DNA from: JBDRNO01 sp043811005
Lineage (GTDB): Bacteria > Bacteroidota > Bacteroidia > NORP154
Length of the DNA stretch: 19,129 nucleotides
Assembly (NCBI GenBank): GCA_043811005.1
Contig: JBDRNO010000246.1
Location: forward strand, 1 to 19,129
Direction of reading: 5' to 3'
The notes below the pieces were generated by a model, which saw only the letters and a program-made list of their open reading frames with translations, made no database searches and was not told the DNA's origin. The translations under genes and the position numbers were made by a program. Below, one piece after another: positions 9,901 to 14,575 of this stretch (the stretch's first letter is position 1; each line of letters begins with the position of its first letter).

Positions 9901-12900
9901 GTTCAAATATTGCCTGTTACGGAGGGAGTGATGGTTCGGCTACAGTCACTGTTTCAGGTGGTACTCCTCCATACACTTACCTGTGGGATGCGAACGCGGG
10001 CAACCAGACAGATTCAACTGCAACAGGACTAATGGCGGGTAGCTATACTGTAACAGTTACAGATGTCAATGGTTGTACTGCAAGCAACAGCGTTACACTT
10101 ACCGTACCTCCTGCTATAACGATCACAATGACAGGAACAGATGCCACATGTTACGGGGTTAATGATGCCACTGCCACTGCCACTGTTTCCGGAGGAACTG
10201 GAGCTTATACATATTTATGGGATGATATTGGCTCGCAAACTACTGCTACTGCTACAGGTTTGGGTGCCGGTACTTTTACAGTAACGGTATCCGATACGAA
10301 CGGATGCACAGAAACAGATAATATAACTATTAGTGAACCGCCCACTGCCTTAACTACCGGCATTACCGGCTTTGATGAAACCAACTGCCAGGCAAACGGA
10401 ATGGCTATACTGACTGTAACCGGTGGTATTGCGCCATATACATTTAGCTGGTCTAACGGGGCAACCACACAGAGCCTGAACGGACTTACCGTTGGAACGT
10501 ATATTGTAACCGTAACAGATTCTGCCGGGTGTATGGCAAATGACACTGTTATTATTGGCGGTTCCGTACCCCCTTCAACCGGCATCACGGGCTATGACGA
10601 GAATGGCTGCGGAACTAATGACGGAATAGCTCTTCTGACAGTTTCCGGTGGTACTCCACCATTTACCTATAGCTGGTCCCATGGCGCTACTACGCAAAAC
10701 TTATCCGGTCTTGCTGCGGGCACATACACTGTTGCAGTTACAGATTCGAATGGATGTATTACTTATAATACTGTTATCATTGGACAGCCGGAATCACCAA
10801 CCGTCAGCATCTCCGGATTTAATGAAACTGCATGTGAAGCTAATAACGGTGCTGCTGCTTTAGTCGTTTACAGTGGCGCCTCACCATACACATTTAATTG
10901 GTCTAATGGCGCTACTACACAAAATGTTACCGGGCTTTCACCCGGAACATATCTGGCGACCGTGACAGATGCCAATGGCTGTACGGCAAGTGATGCCATT
11001 ACAATAGCTGAAGCGCCAGGCCCGGCAATTAATAACATTGTTGGTATAGACGAAAACAGTTGCGGTGCCAGCGATGGGGCTGCAATACTAACAGTTTCGG
11101 GCGGGACGACTCCTTTTACATATAACTGGTCTAATGGCGCCACTACACAAAATATTACCGGGCTTACAGCAGGAACTTATTCTGTAACAGTAACAGATGC
11201 AAATGGCTGTGTTACTACCGGAAGCGTAACTCTTACCGAACTGGCTTCATTAAATCTAACAACAAGCTCAACAACTGCCAGCTGCGGCATGCCCGATGGC
11301 AGCGCTACGGTAACCGCTAATGGCGGGACAGCTCCCTATACTTATGCATGGTCGAGCGGTGATGCTTCAGCAATTGCTGATAGCTTGTATTCAGGAATAT
11401 ACATTGTAACTGTAACCGATGCAACCGGTTGTTCCAATTTTGCTGTCGCAACAGTCAGTGATCAGGGTGGTGCATCTGTAACTATTAGTTCAATTACAAA
11501 TGTTTCCTGTAATGGCAGTTCTGATGGAGCAATAAACATAAGTGTATCGGGAGGCATAACACCTTATACTTACGAATGGTCAAATGGTAATACTTCAGAG
11601 GATATTGGCAATATCTCAGCCGGACCTTATGAAGTGAATGTTACAGATGGTAATGGTTGTATTACATCAGCAAGTATCACGGTTACCGAACCTGCCGCAT
11701 TTAGCTTAATAATAACAACTACCGATGCCAACTGTGGTTCTACAGATGGAGACGCTACTGTAAGTGTAACCGGTGGAACCGGTTCTTACACTTATGCCTG
11801 GTCAAGCGGAGGAAACAGCACCACCGAAAATGGATTGGCAGCAGGAGTTTATGTTGTAACAGTAACCGATGCTAACGGATGTTCCGGTTCTGCCACTGCT
11901 GCAATCAGCAACATCGGAGGACCGGTTATTACGATAGACCTTATAGAGGAAGCCGGTTGTGGGGGTGAGATTGGCGCAATTTACATCAGCGTAACAGGCG
12001 GCACAACACCATATACCTATAGCTGGTCAGACGGTTCAACATCCGAAGACCTGGTTGACGTATATGCCGGAGATTATGATATAACAGTTATAGATTCAAG
12101 CGGATGCCTGGCAACTGCAAGCATTGAAGTGTCGGGTATTCCACCTGTACATGAATCTATCTGTCTTGTAACTGTTGACAGCACTACAGGAAAGAATTTA
12201 ATCGTATGGGAAAAAGTACAGGTTGATGGTGTACAATCGTATAATATCTATAAGGAAAGCACACAGATCGGGGTTTATTACCTTATCGGCAACGTACCTT
12301 ATGATAGCTTAAGTCAATTTATTGACACATTGTCTAACCCGCTTCAGCGATCGTGGAGGTATAAAATAGCCGTTGTGGATTTGTGTGAGAATGTGTCTGA
12401 AAAGAGTGATGACCATAAGACAATGCACTTAAACATAAACCTGGGCCTGGGAGGTAATATCAATTTAATGTGGGATCATTACAAGGGTTTCACGGTTAGC
12501 AGCTATTATATTTACAGATACACAACATCAACCGGTTGGGTAGCACTGGATTCTCTGCCCAGTAACCTTACCTCATATACCGATTTTTCTCCGCCCGATG
12601 ATAACTTGTTTTACGAAATAAGGGTAAAACATCCTGATGGTTGTTCAGCTACCTTGAAGTCTAAAGATTATAATTCATCAAAATCCAACACATCATCAAT
12701 TTCCACAACCGGCACGCTAACAGCTACGATCGCACACAACAATGCTACACAGGGTAACTGTGACGGTTCGGCTACGCTCACCGCAAGTGGGGGTAATCCA
12801 CCTTACACATACTTATGGGATGATACCTATAGTCAAACAACGGCAACGGCAGACAGCTTATGTGCAGGTTCTTATAACGTTCTGGTAACCGATGCCAACG

Positions 12901-13217
12901 GAAATACCACAACCGCTTCGGTTACGATAAGCGAAATAATCGGCATTGATGGATTACAGGTTGCTGGTTGCTGGTTGCTGGTTTATCCGAATCCGAGCAG
13001 GGGAGAGTTCAGTTTAGTAATTGATCTGAATGAAAAGACAAATGTCCTGCTCGAAATATATACCATGCAAGGCAAGCTTATTTCTGCCCATCAGACTGGC
13101 AATATCTTAGGGACATTCAGCAAACGGATTGACTTGTCAAGTTATCCTGCAGGAATATATCACTTGCAGATAGTTATTGACAAAGGTGTTGTTAATAAGA
13201 AAATAATTATTGAATAA
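6903..13217 (+). CDS. Giant SprB-repeat surface adhesin with T9SS type A sorting domain (complete)
   Basis: The protein has 2104 residues. A Sec signal peptide (1-20, cleavage SNA|Q) fixes the start at 6903. Three related ~96-residue repeats follow (about 21-118, 119-215 and 216-308), each with GQSL-VSITG...QGSGTF, YASSF, DANFS and DGT...GF marks, resembling TIG/IPT-type Ig folds. Nineteen SprB repeats occupy about 309-1747, an FN3-like pair about 1752-1934, and a twentieth SprB repeat follows. The T9SS type A domain runs from Y2028 (YPNPSRGEFSL) to the terminal KKIIIE. The likely role is a cell-surface filament or adhesin exported by T9SS and processed by PorU; ligand unknown. It is a paralogue of gene 1: its SprB repeats 16-19, FN3 pair and tail match gene 1 in order, but it has one post-FN3 repeat instead of seven. 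The segment before YPNP (QVAGCWLLV) is encoded by a 7-bp tandem repeat and does not look like a normal linker. Confidence 0.97.
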   Translation: MKKVSALLLCYLTSFCISNAQSLVAVSPTSANSGQSLTVSITGSGTNFTQGSGTFSVWLNQTGFPNIYASSFTVITNTLIDANFSIPVNASTGWRNVNVNDDLDGTVAMTNGFFIQGSEITTVDPDTAQRGQSLSVSITGLNTNFLQGSGTFSVWLDLSGIDIYASSFNVISNTSLDANFSLPTNAATGFWDVKVSDDWDGTITKLNGFYIQPPQIVSVDPNVSARNVSSLSVAITGQYTKFTQGSGTFNVWLLNSTSIYASSFNPVNDTLINANFTIPAAATLGYWDVKVSDDYDGTVTLSNGFLIECVTLTTTASDASCYSSCDGSATVSVTGGTSPYTYLWNTSPVQTSSTATGLCAGTYIVTVTDATFCSNVDTAEVNEPEDITVSVSTVDATCNNGCDGTATATVIGGIAPYTYLWSTGGTANTETSLCAGTHTLTVTDANGCTDNSNYIIDEPSAISASFTVTDASCNGAYDGEATVHATGGTPPYTYDGLADSTFAGLCAASYSVQITDANGCSALLSYTVNEPSALVTSYTESEVSCYGGNDGYIDLSVTGGIPPYTYLWDDPSSQTTTSATGLSAGTYNVIVADGNNCTASDAVIITDPTVLSASTSSIDATCGGSDGEATAQAAGGTGSYAYLWDDPASQTTATATGLSAGTYTVIVADDNGCIDSAIATINDAGGPVASTSSTDVHCGNADGTATATVTGGTQPYTWQWDDPSSQTTMTATGLFAGTYNIIVTDAFGCQAAGSATVNDAGSPTAAITDSSNIACYGGSDGSATVTVSGGTPPYTYLWDDIGSQTTATATGLGAGTYTVTVSDANGCTDSYLVIITEPPTLSATTSSVDATCGGSDGEATAQAAGGTGSYAYLWDDPVSQTTPTATGLPAGTYNITVTDLNGCTTTANAIINDAGGPVASTSSADAHCGNADGSATVSTTGGTLPYTWQWDDPSSQTTATATGLLAGTYNVIVTDNLGCSAAGSATVNDAGSPTAAITDSSNIACYGGSDGSATVTVSGGTPPYTYLWDANAGNQTDSTATGLMAGSYTVTVTDVNGCTASNSVTLTVPPAITITMTGTDATCYGVNDATATATVSGGTGAYTYLWDDIGSQTTATATGLGAGTFTVTVSDTNGCTETDNITISEPPTALTTGITGFDETNCQANGMAILTVTGGIAPYTFSWSNGATTQSLNGLTVGTYIVTVTDSAGCMANDTVIIGGSVPPSTGITGYDENGCGTNDGIALLTVSGGTPPFTYSWSHGATTQNLSGLAAGTYTVAVTDSNGCITYNTVIIGQPESPTVSISGFNETACEANNGAAALVVYSGASPYTFNWSNGATTQNVTGLSPGTYLATVTDANGCTASDAITIAEAPGPAINNIVGIDENSCGASDGAAILTVSGGTTPFTYNWSNGATTQNITGLTAGTYSVTVTDANGCVTTGSVTLTELASLNLTTSSTTASCGMPDGSATVTANGGTAPYTYAWSSGDASAIADSLYSGIYIVTVTDATGCSNFAVATVSDQGGASVTISSITNVSCNGSSDGAINISVSGGITPYTYEWSNGNTSEDIGNISAGPYEVNVTDGNGCITSASITVTEPAAFSLIITTTDANCGSTDGDATVSVTGGTGSYTYAWSSGGNSTTENGLAAGVYVVTVTDANGCSGSATAAISNIGGPVITIDLIEEAGCGGEIGAIYISVTGGTTPYTYSWSDGSTSEDLVDVYAGDYDITVIDSSGCLATASIEVSGIPPVHESICLVTVDSTTGKNLIVWEKVQVDGVQSYNIYKESTQIGVYYLIGNVPYDSLSQFIDTLSNPLQRSWRYKIAVVDLCENVSEKSDDHKTMHLNINLGLGGNINLMWDHYKGFTVSSYYIYRYTTSTGWVALDSLPSNLTSYTDFSPPDDNLFYEIRVKHPDGCSATLKSKDYNSSKSNTSSISTTGTLTATIAHNNATQGNCDGSATLTASGGNPPYTYLWDDTYSQTTATADSLCAGSYNVLVTDANGNTTTASVTISEIIGIDGLQVAGCWLLVYPNPSRGEFSLVIDLNEKTNVLLEIYTMQGKLISAHQTGNILGTFSKRIDLSSYPAGIYHLQIVIDKGVVNKKIIIE
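6963..7826 (+). repeat. Three N-terminal TIG-like repeats of gene 2
   Basis: Three tandem coding units of about 93-99 codons begin near 6963, 7260 and 7548. Each has a VDP/VSP start, GQSL.VSITG (variant SSLSVAITG in the third), TNF.QGSGTF or a close variant, an IYASSF strand, DANF(S/T), and a (S/N)D(D/W).DGT...GF end. They occur directly after the signal peptide and would form the distal tip if the C-terminus is anchored. Assignment to the IPT/TIG fold is by appearance only. Confidence 0.75.
7827..12143 (+). repeat. SprB repeat array of gene 2 (19 tandem units)
   Basis: Nineteen units average 76 codons. Units 1 and 2 are four-cysteine repeats. Unit 3 has three cysteines (GLC without its partner) and lacks the W-DDP segment. 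Units 4-19 carry only the outer pair. Subtypes cluster: units 5-10 have WDDP-SQTT loops, units 12-15 share a distinctive DEN-C or NET-C start with WSNGATTQ, and units 16-19 match the last four pre-FN3 units of gene 1. The clustering suggests growth by local duplication. Confidence 0.95.
8731..9990 (+). repeat. 690-bp higher-order tandem duplication (three SprB units each)
   Basis: SprB units 5-6-7 are repeated as units 8-9-10 at an exact offset of 690 bp. The 110 bases at 9171-9280 are identical to 9861-9970. About 88 bases starting near 8755 recur at 9445 with one mismatch. The GGCGG-CCGGTTGCTTCAACATCAAGC segment at 8954 recurs at 9644. The second half of unit 10 breaks the pattern, while the second half of unit 7 reappears in unit 11 at +924 bp, which suggests an exchange after the duplication. 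Confidence 0.92.
12156..12704 (+). other. FN3-like domain pair and linker within gene 2
   Basis: About 183 residues closely match the module at 1871-2410: SICLVTVDS, VYYLIGNVP, LSNPLQRSWRYKI, HKTMHL, WDHY-GF, YYIYRYTTSTGW and the KDYNSSKSNTSSIS linker. The DNA differs at many third codon positions while the protein is kept, so this module appears to be under purifying selection. Confidence 0.7.
12705..12941 (+). repeat. SprB repeat 20 of gene 2 (inner-cysteine class)
   Basis: A single SprB unit lies between the FN3-like pair and the sorting domain. It carries QGNCDG and SLCAG, and NGN in place of NGC, so it belongs to the same cysteine class as the seven post-FN3 units of gene 1. Confidence 0.9.
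12959..12983 (+). repeat. Heptanucleotide tandem repeat (GGTTGCT) inside the adhesin gene
   Basis: GGTTGCT occurs three times in a row (12959-12979), followed by GGTT. It encodes VAGCWLLV (residues 2020-2027) directly before the YPNP start of the T9SS sorting domain. Because 7 is not a multiple of 3, gain or loss of one unit would shift the frame and remove the sorting domain. The paralogue has an ordinary polar linker (SDVDNENRIE) here, which suggests the repeat was acquired. Confidence 0.9.
12984..13214 (+). other. T9SS type A C-terminal sorting domain of gene 2
   Basis: 77 residues: YPNPSRGEFSL, LEIYTMQGKLI, KRIDLSSYPAGIYHLQI and a terminal VVNKKIIIE. This is a canonical type A signal for export by the type IX secretion system and surface attachment. 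Confidence 0.95.
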
Positions 13218-13356
13218 AGGACTCTAAGCAAAGCAGCGATAGGATCGCTTGGAGAGATTTATAACCTGTAATTATTAAATTATAAAGCAATCATTAACAA
13301 AAATATAGTCATTCGTAACCAGTCACTCACATGCAGGATTATATTAATGATGGTTC

Positions 13357-13378
13357 ATACTCAGAATGAGTGTTTTTG
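13357..13378 (+). terminator. Weak possible terminator after gene 2
   Basis: ATACTCA and TGAGTGT can pair around a GAA loop (one G-T pair) and are followed by TTTTG. The stem is short and AT-rich, and it lies about 140 bases after the stop codon, so this is only a candidate. Confidence 0.3.
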
Positions 13379-13381
13379 AGG

Positions 13382-13409
13382 GTTGGAAGCTTGGAGATGG
13401 AAGCTGGAA
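13382..13409. repeat. Degenerate heptanucleotide repeat (consensus GNTGGAA, 4 units)
   Basis: Four consecutive 7-mers, GTTGGAA, GCTTGGA, GATGGAA and GCTGGAA, fit a period of seven. It lies just upstream of the toxin-antitoxin pair. Its period matches that of the GGTTGCT repeat in the adhesin gene but its sequence differs. Confidence 0.6.
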
Positions 13410-13423
13410 GAGAAACAATAAAC

Positions 13424-13534
13424 ATGAGCTTTAAATTTGATGAATATGGTGATGTGTTTAAAAATATGCCAAAAACCCTATCACTGATAAAGTTGATTCG
13501 TTACAAGAAAACCTCTGATAATTCTGTTTTGTAA
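13424..13534 (+). CDS. Possible small ORF (36 aa) overlapping the antitoxin start
   Basis: ATG at 13424 opens 36 codons (MSFKFDEYGDVFKNMPKTLS, then LIKLIRYKKTSDNSVL) ending in TAA at 13532-13534. Its last base is the first base of the antitoxin ATG, a TAATG overlap typical of translational coupling. I recognise no family. It could be a coupled leader peptide, a small gene of the operon, the remnant of an earlier gene, or chance. A TAAATTTG promoter-like box inside it (13432-13439) argues that transcription may start after its ATG, in which case it would not be made. Confidence 0.3.
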   Translation: MSFKFDEYGDVFKNMPKTLSLIKLIRYKKTSDNSVL

Positions 13535-13824
13535 TGAAAAACACAACACTTCATCTGGCCGAAAGATTGTTCTGGGATACGGATTTCAGCCTGCTAGATC
13601 CGGATAGGCACGACCAGGCCATCATCACCCGTGCTTTCGATTACGGCACTTGGGAAGATGTGAAGGAAACGCTCGCTTATTACGGAGAAAAGAGGGTGAA
13701 GAAATGCCTCACGACTTCGTCTTCCCTGAGGCACGGAGCCATTGGTTTGGCATGTTCTGTTTTTAATCTTCAACCAAAAGATTTCAAATGCTATACAAAG
13801 AAGCGGTATCTGAAAAGCTCTTAG
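13534..13824 (+). CDS. DUF6922-like antitoxin of an AbiEii-type toxin-antitoxin pair
   Basis: The protein has 96 residues and is soluble. It contains RLFWDTDFSLLDPDRHDQAI, RAFDYGTWEDVKETLAYYG and a C-terminal FNLQPKDFKCY. This pattern (LFWD..., RV/RAF-YGT-ED---L--YYG, F-----FKCY) is that of the small DUF6922-type proteins that precede nucleotidyltransferase toxins in Bacteroidota. It probably neutralises the toxin encoded immediately downstream, which it overlaps by 37 bases in another frame, so the two are surely co-transcribed and probably coupled in translation. The mechanism (binding the protein or repressing the operon) cannot be read from the sequence; no clear helix-turn-helix is visible. 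The ATG at 13534 shares a base with the stop of a possible 36-codon ORF. The family name comes from recalled pattern, not a search. Confidence 0.78.
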   Translation: MKNTTLHLAERLFWDTDFSLLDPDRHDQAIITRAFDYGTWEDVKETLAYYGEKRVKKCLTTSSSLRHGAIGLACSVFNLQPKDFKCYTKKRYLKSS

Positions 13825-14459
13825 CAGCTCTGCGGGAGTTGATGGACATTCCCGGCTTGAAGGACTTTCGGCTGGTGGGTGGCACAGCCCTGTCCCTACA
13901 ACTCAACCACAGGGAATCGGTTGACATTGATATGTTTTCGTACAACACCTTTTCCAAAGAGGAGTTAAAAATATGCCTGAAAGACAAGTTTGACACTTCA
14001 TCTCAGGTTGAGGTCGGAGAAAGAAGCCTGACCTTCTTCATGCAAGACATAAAGGTTGATCTTTACTCCATGTCACACCCTTTTATCAGAAACGTGATAA
14101 CAGAGGAGCAACTACGGCTGGCGCACGTAGAAGACATAGCTGCCATGAAGCTGGAAGCCATAAGCCAGAGGGCTGCCAAAAAGGATTATTACGATATTGC
14201 CGAATTGTTAAGCCGTTATTCCTTTAAGCAACTGCTTGGTTTTTATGAAGAGAAATACCCTGAGTACAGCATCAGGAATGTACTCGATGTGATAAAGGAA
14301 ATCCCACGCAGAAACATGGAGTTGGAAAAATCGCCAGAGCCAAAAACCTTCAGGAATATCGGTTGGAAGGATGTTATGCAAATTGTGTTTGATGCTTTTG
14401 ACAAATTCAGGTACAATGAACTGCAGGCAAAAATTGAAGAGATGAAAAAAAGAAAATAA
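13788..14459 (+). CDS. AbiEii/AbiGii-type nucleotidyltransferase toxin
   Basis: The protein has 223 residues. The nucleotidyltransferase motifs are intact: FRLVGGTALSLQLNHRESVDIDMF with G31-G32 and metal ligands D46 and D48, a third acidic position at D91 (DIKVDLYSM), then HVEDIAAMKLEAISQRAAKKDYYDIAEL (read in parts) with K121 and the KDYYD element at 132-136. These match the AbiEii/AbiGii toxin family (PF08843). Related enzymes in abortive-infection and MenT systems transfer nucleotides, in MenT to tRNA 3' ends; the target here is unknown. The start at 13788 inside the antitoxin gene gives the usual MLYKEAV beginning. No inactivating change is visible. Length is within the shorter part of the family range. 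It may serve phage defence or simply maintain the locus; both are inference. Confidence 0.9.
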   Translation: MLYKEAVSEKLLAALRELMDIPGLKDFRLVGGTALSLQLNHRESVDIDMFSYNTFSKEELKICLKDKFDTSSQVEVGERSLTFFMQDIKVDLYSMSHPFIRNVITEEQLRLAHVEDIAAMKLEAISQRAAKKDYYDIAELLSRYSFKQLLGFYEEKYPEYSIRNVLDVIKEIPRRNMELEKSPEPKTFRNIGWKDVMQIVFDAFDKFRYNELQAKIEEMKKRK

Positions 14460-14575
14460 ACAACCAATTCAAAAGAGTTTCGTCTTATTACATAATCTAA
14501 TCAGTATAAGTCTTATTAAGAACCAATATGTTATCGATAATATAACTATTAATTAGAATAAACCCAAAAAAAGTT
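14460..14575. other. Short AT-rich gap before gene 3
   Basis: This 116-bp stretch has no hairpin with a T tract, no clear TAnnTTTG box and no ORF. The A-rich run AACCCAAAAAAAG just before the ATG at 14576 is the kind of leader seen in Bacteroidota in place of a Shine-Dalgarno sequence. The promoter of gene 3 was not identified. Confidence 0.5.

Larger units (their letters stand above)
13218..13533. other. Intergenic stretch between adhesin gene and toxin-antitoxin pair
   Basis: The stretch has a short 6-bp hairpin without a T tract (13235-13249), a weak terminator-like hairpin at 13357-13378, a degenerate 7-bp repeat at 13382-13409, and a possible 36-codon ORF from 13424. TAAATTTG at 13432-13439 fits a -7 box and could start the antitoxin transcript, but no -33 box is evident. 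Nothing else is recognisable. Confidence 0.5.

Noticed and set aside
8008..11143. Several ORFs on both strands within gene 2
   Set aside because: They are low-complexity shadows of the SprB repeats (Leu/Met/His-rich or Val/Pro-rich) with the same periodicity and no start or domain support.
7827..12143. Regular repeats as a CRISPR array
   Set aside because: The period is about 230 bp, copies are diverged, and the whole stretch is one open reading frame of SprB domains; there are no short identical repeats with unique spacers.
1871..12704. Recombination between the two FN3 modules as an easy deletion route for the ligase gene
   Set aside because: The DNA of the two modules is clearly diverged, with no long identical stretch seen, so frequent homologous recombination there is unlikely.
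13231..13250. AGCGAT-AGG-ATCGCT hairpin after gene 2 as a terminator
   Set aside because: The stem is only 6 bp and no T tract follows.
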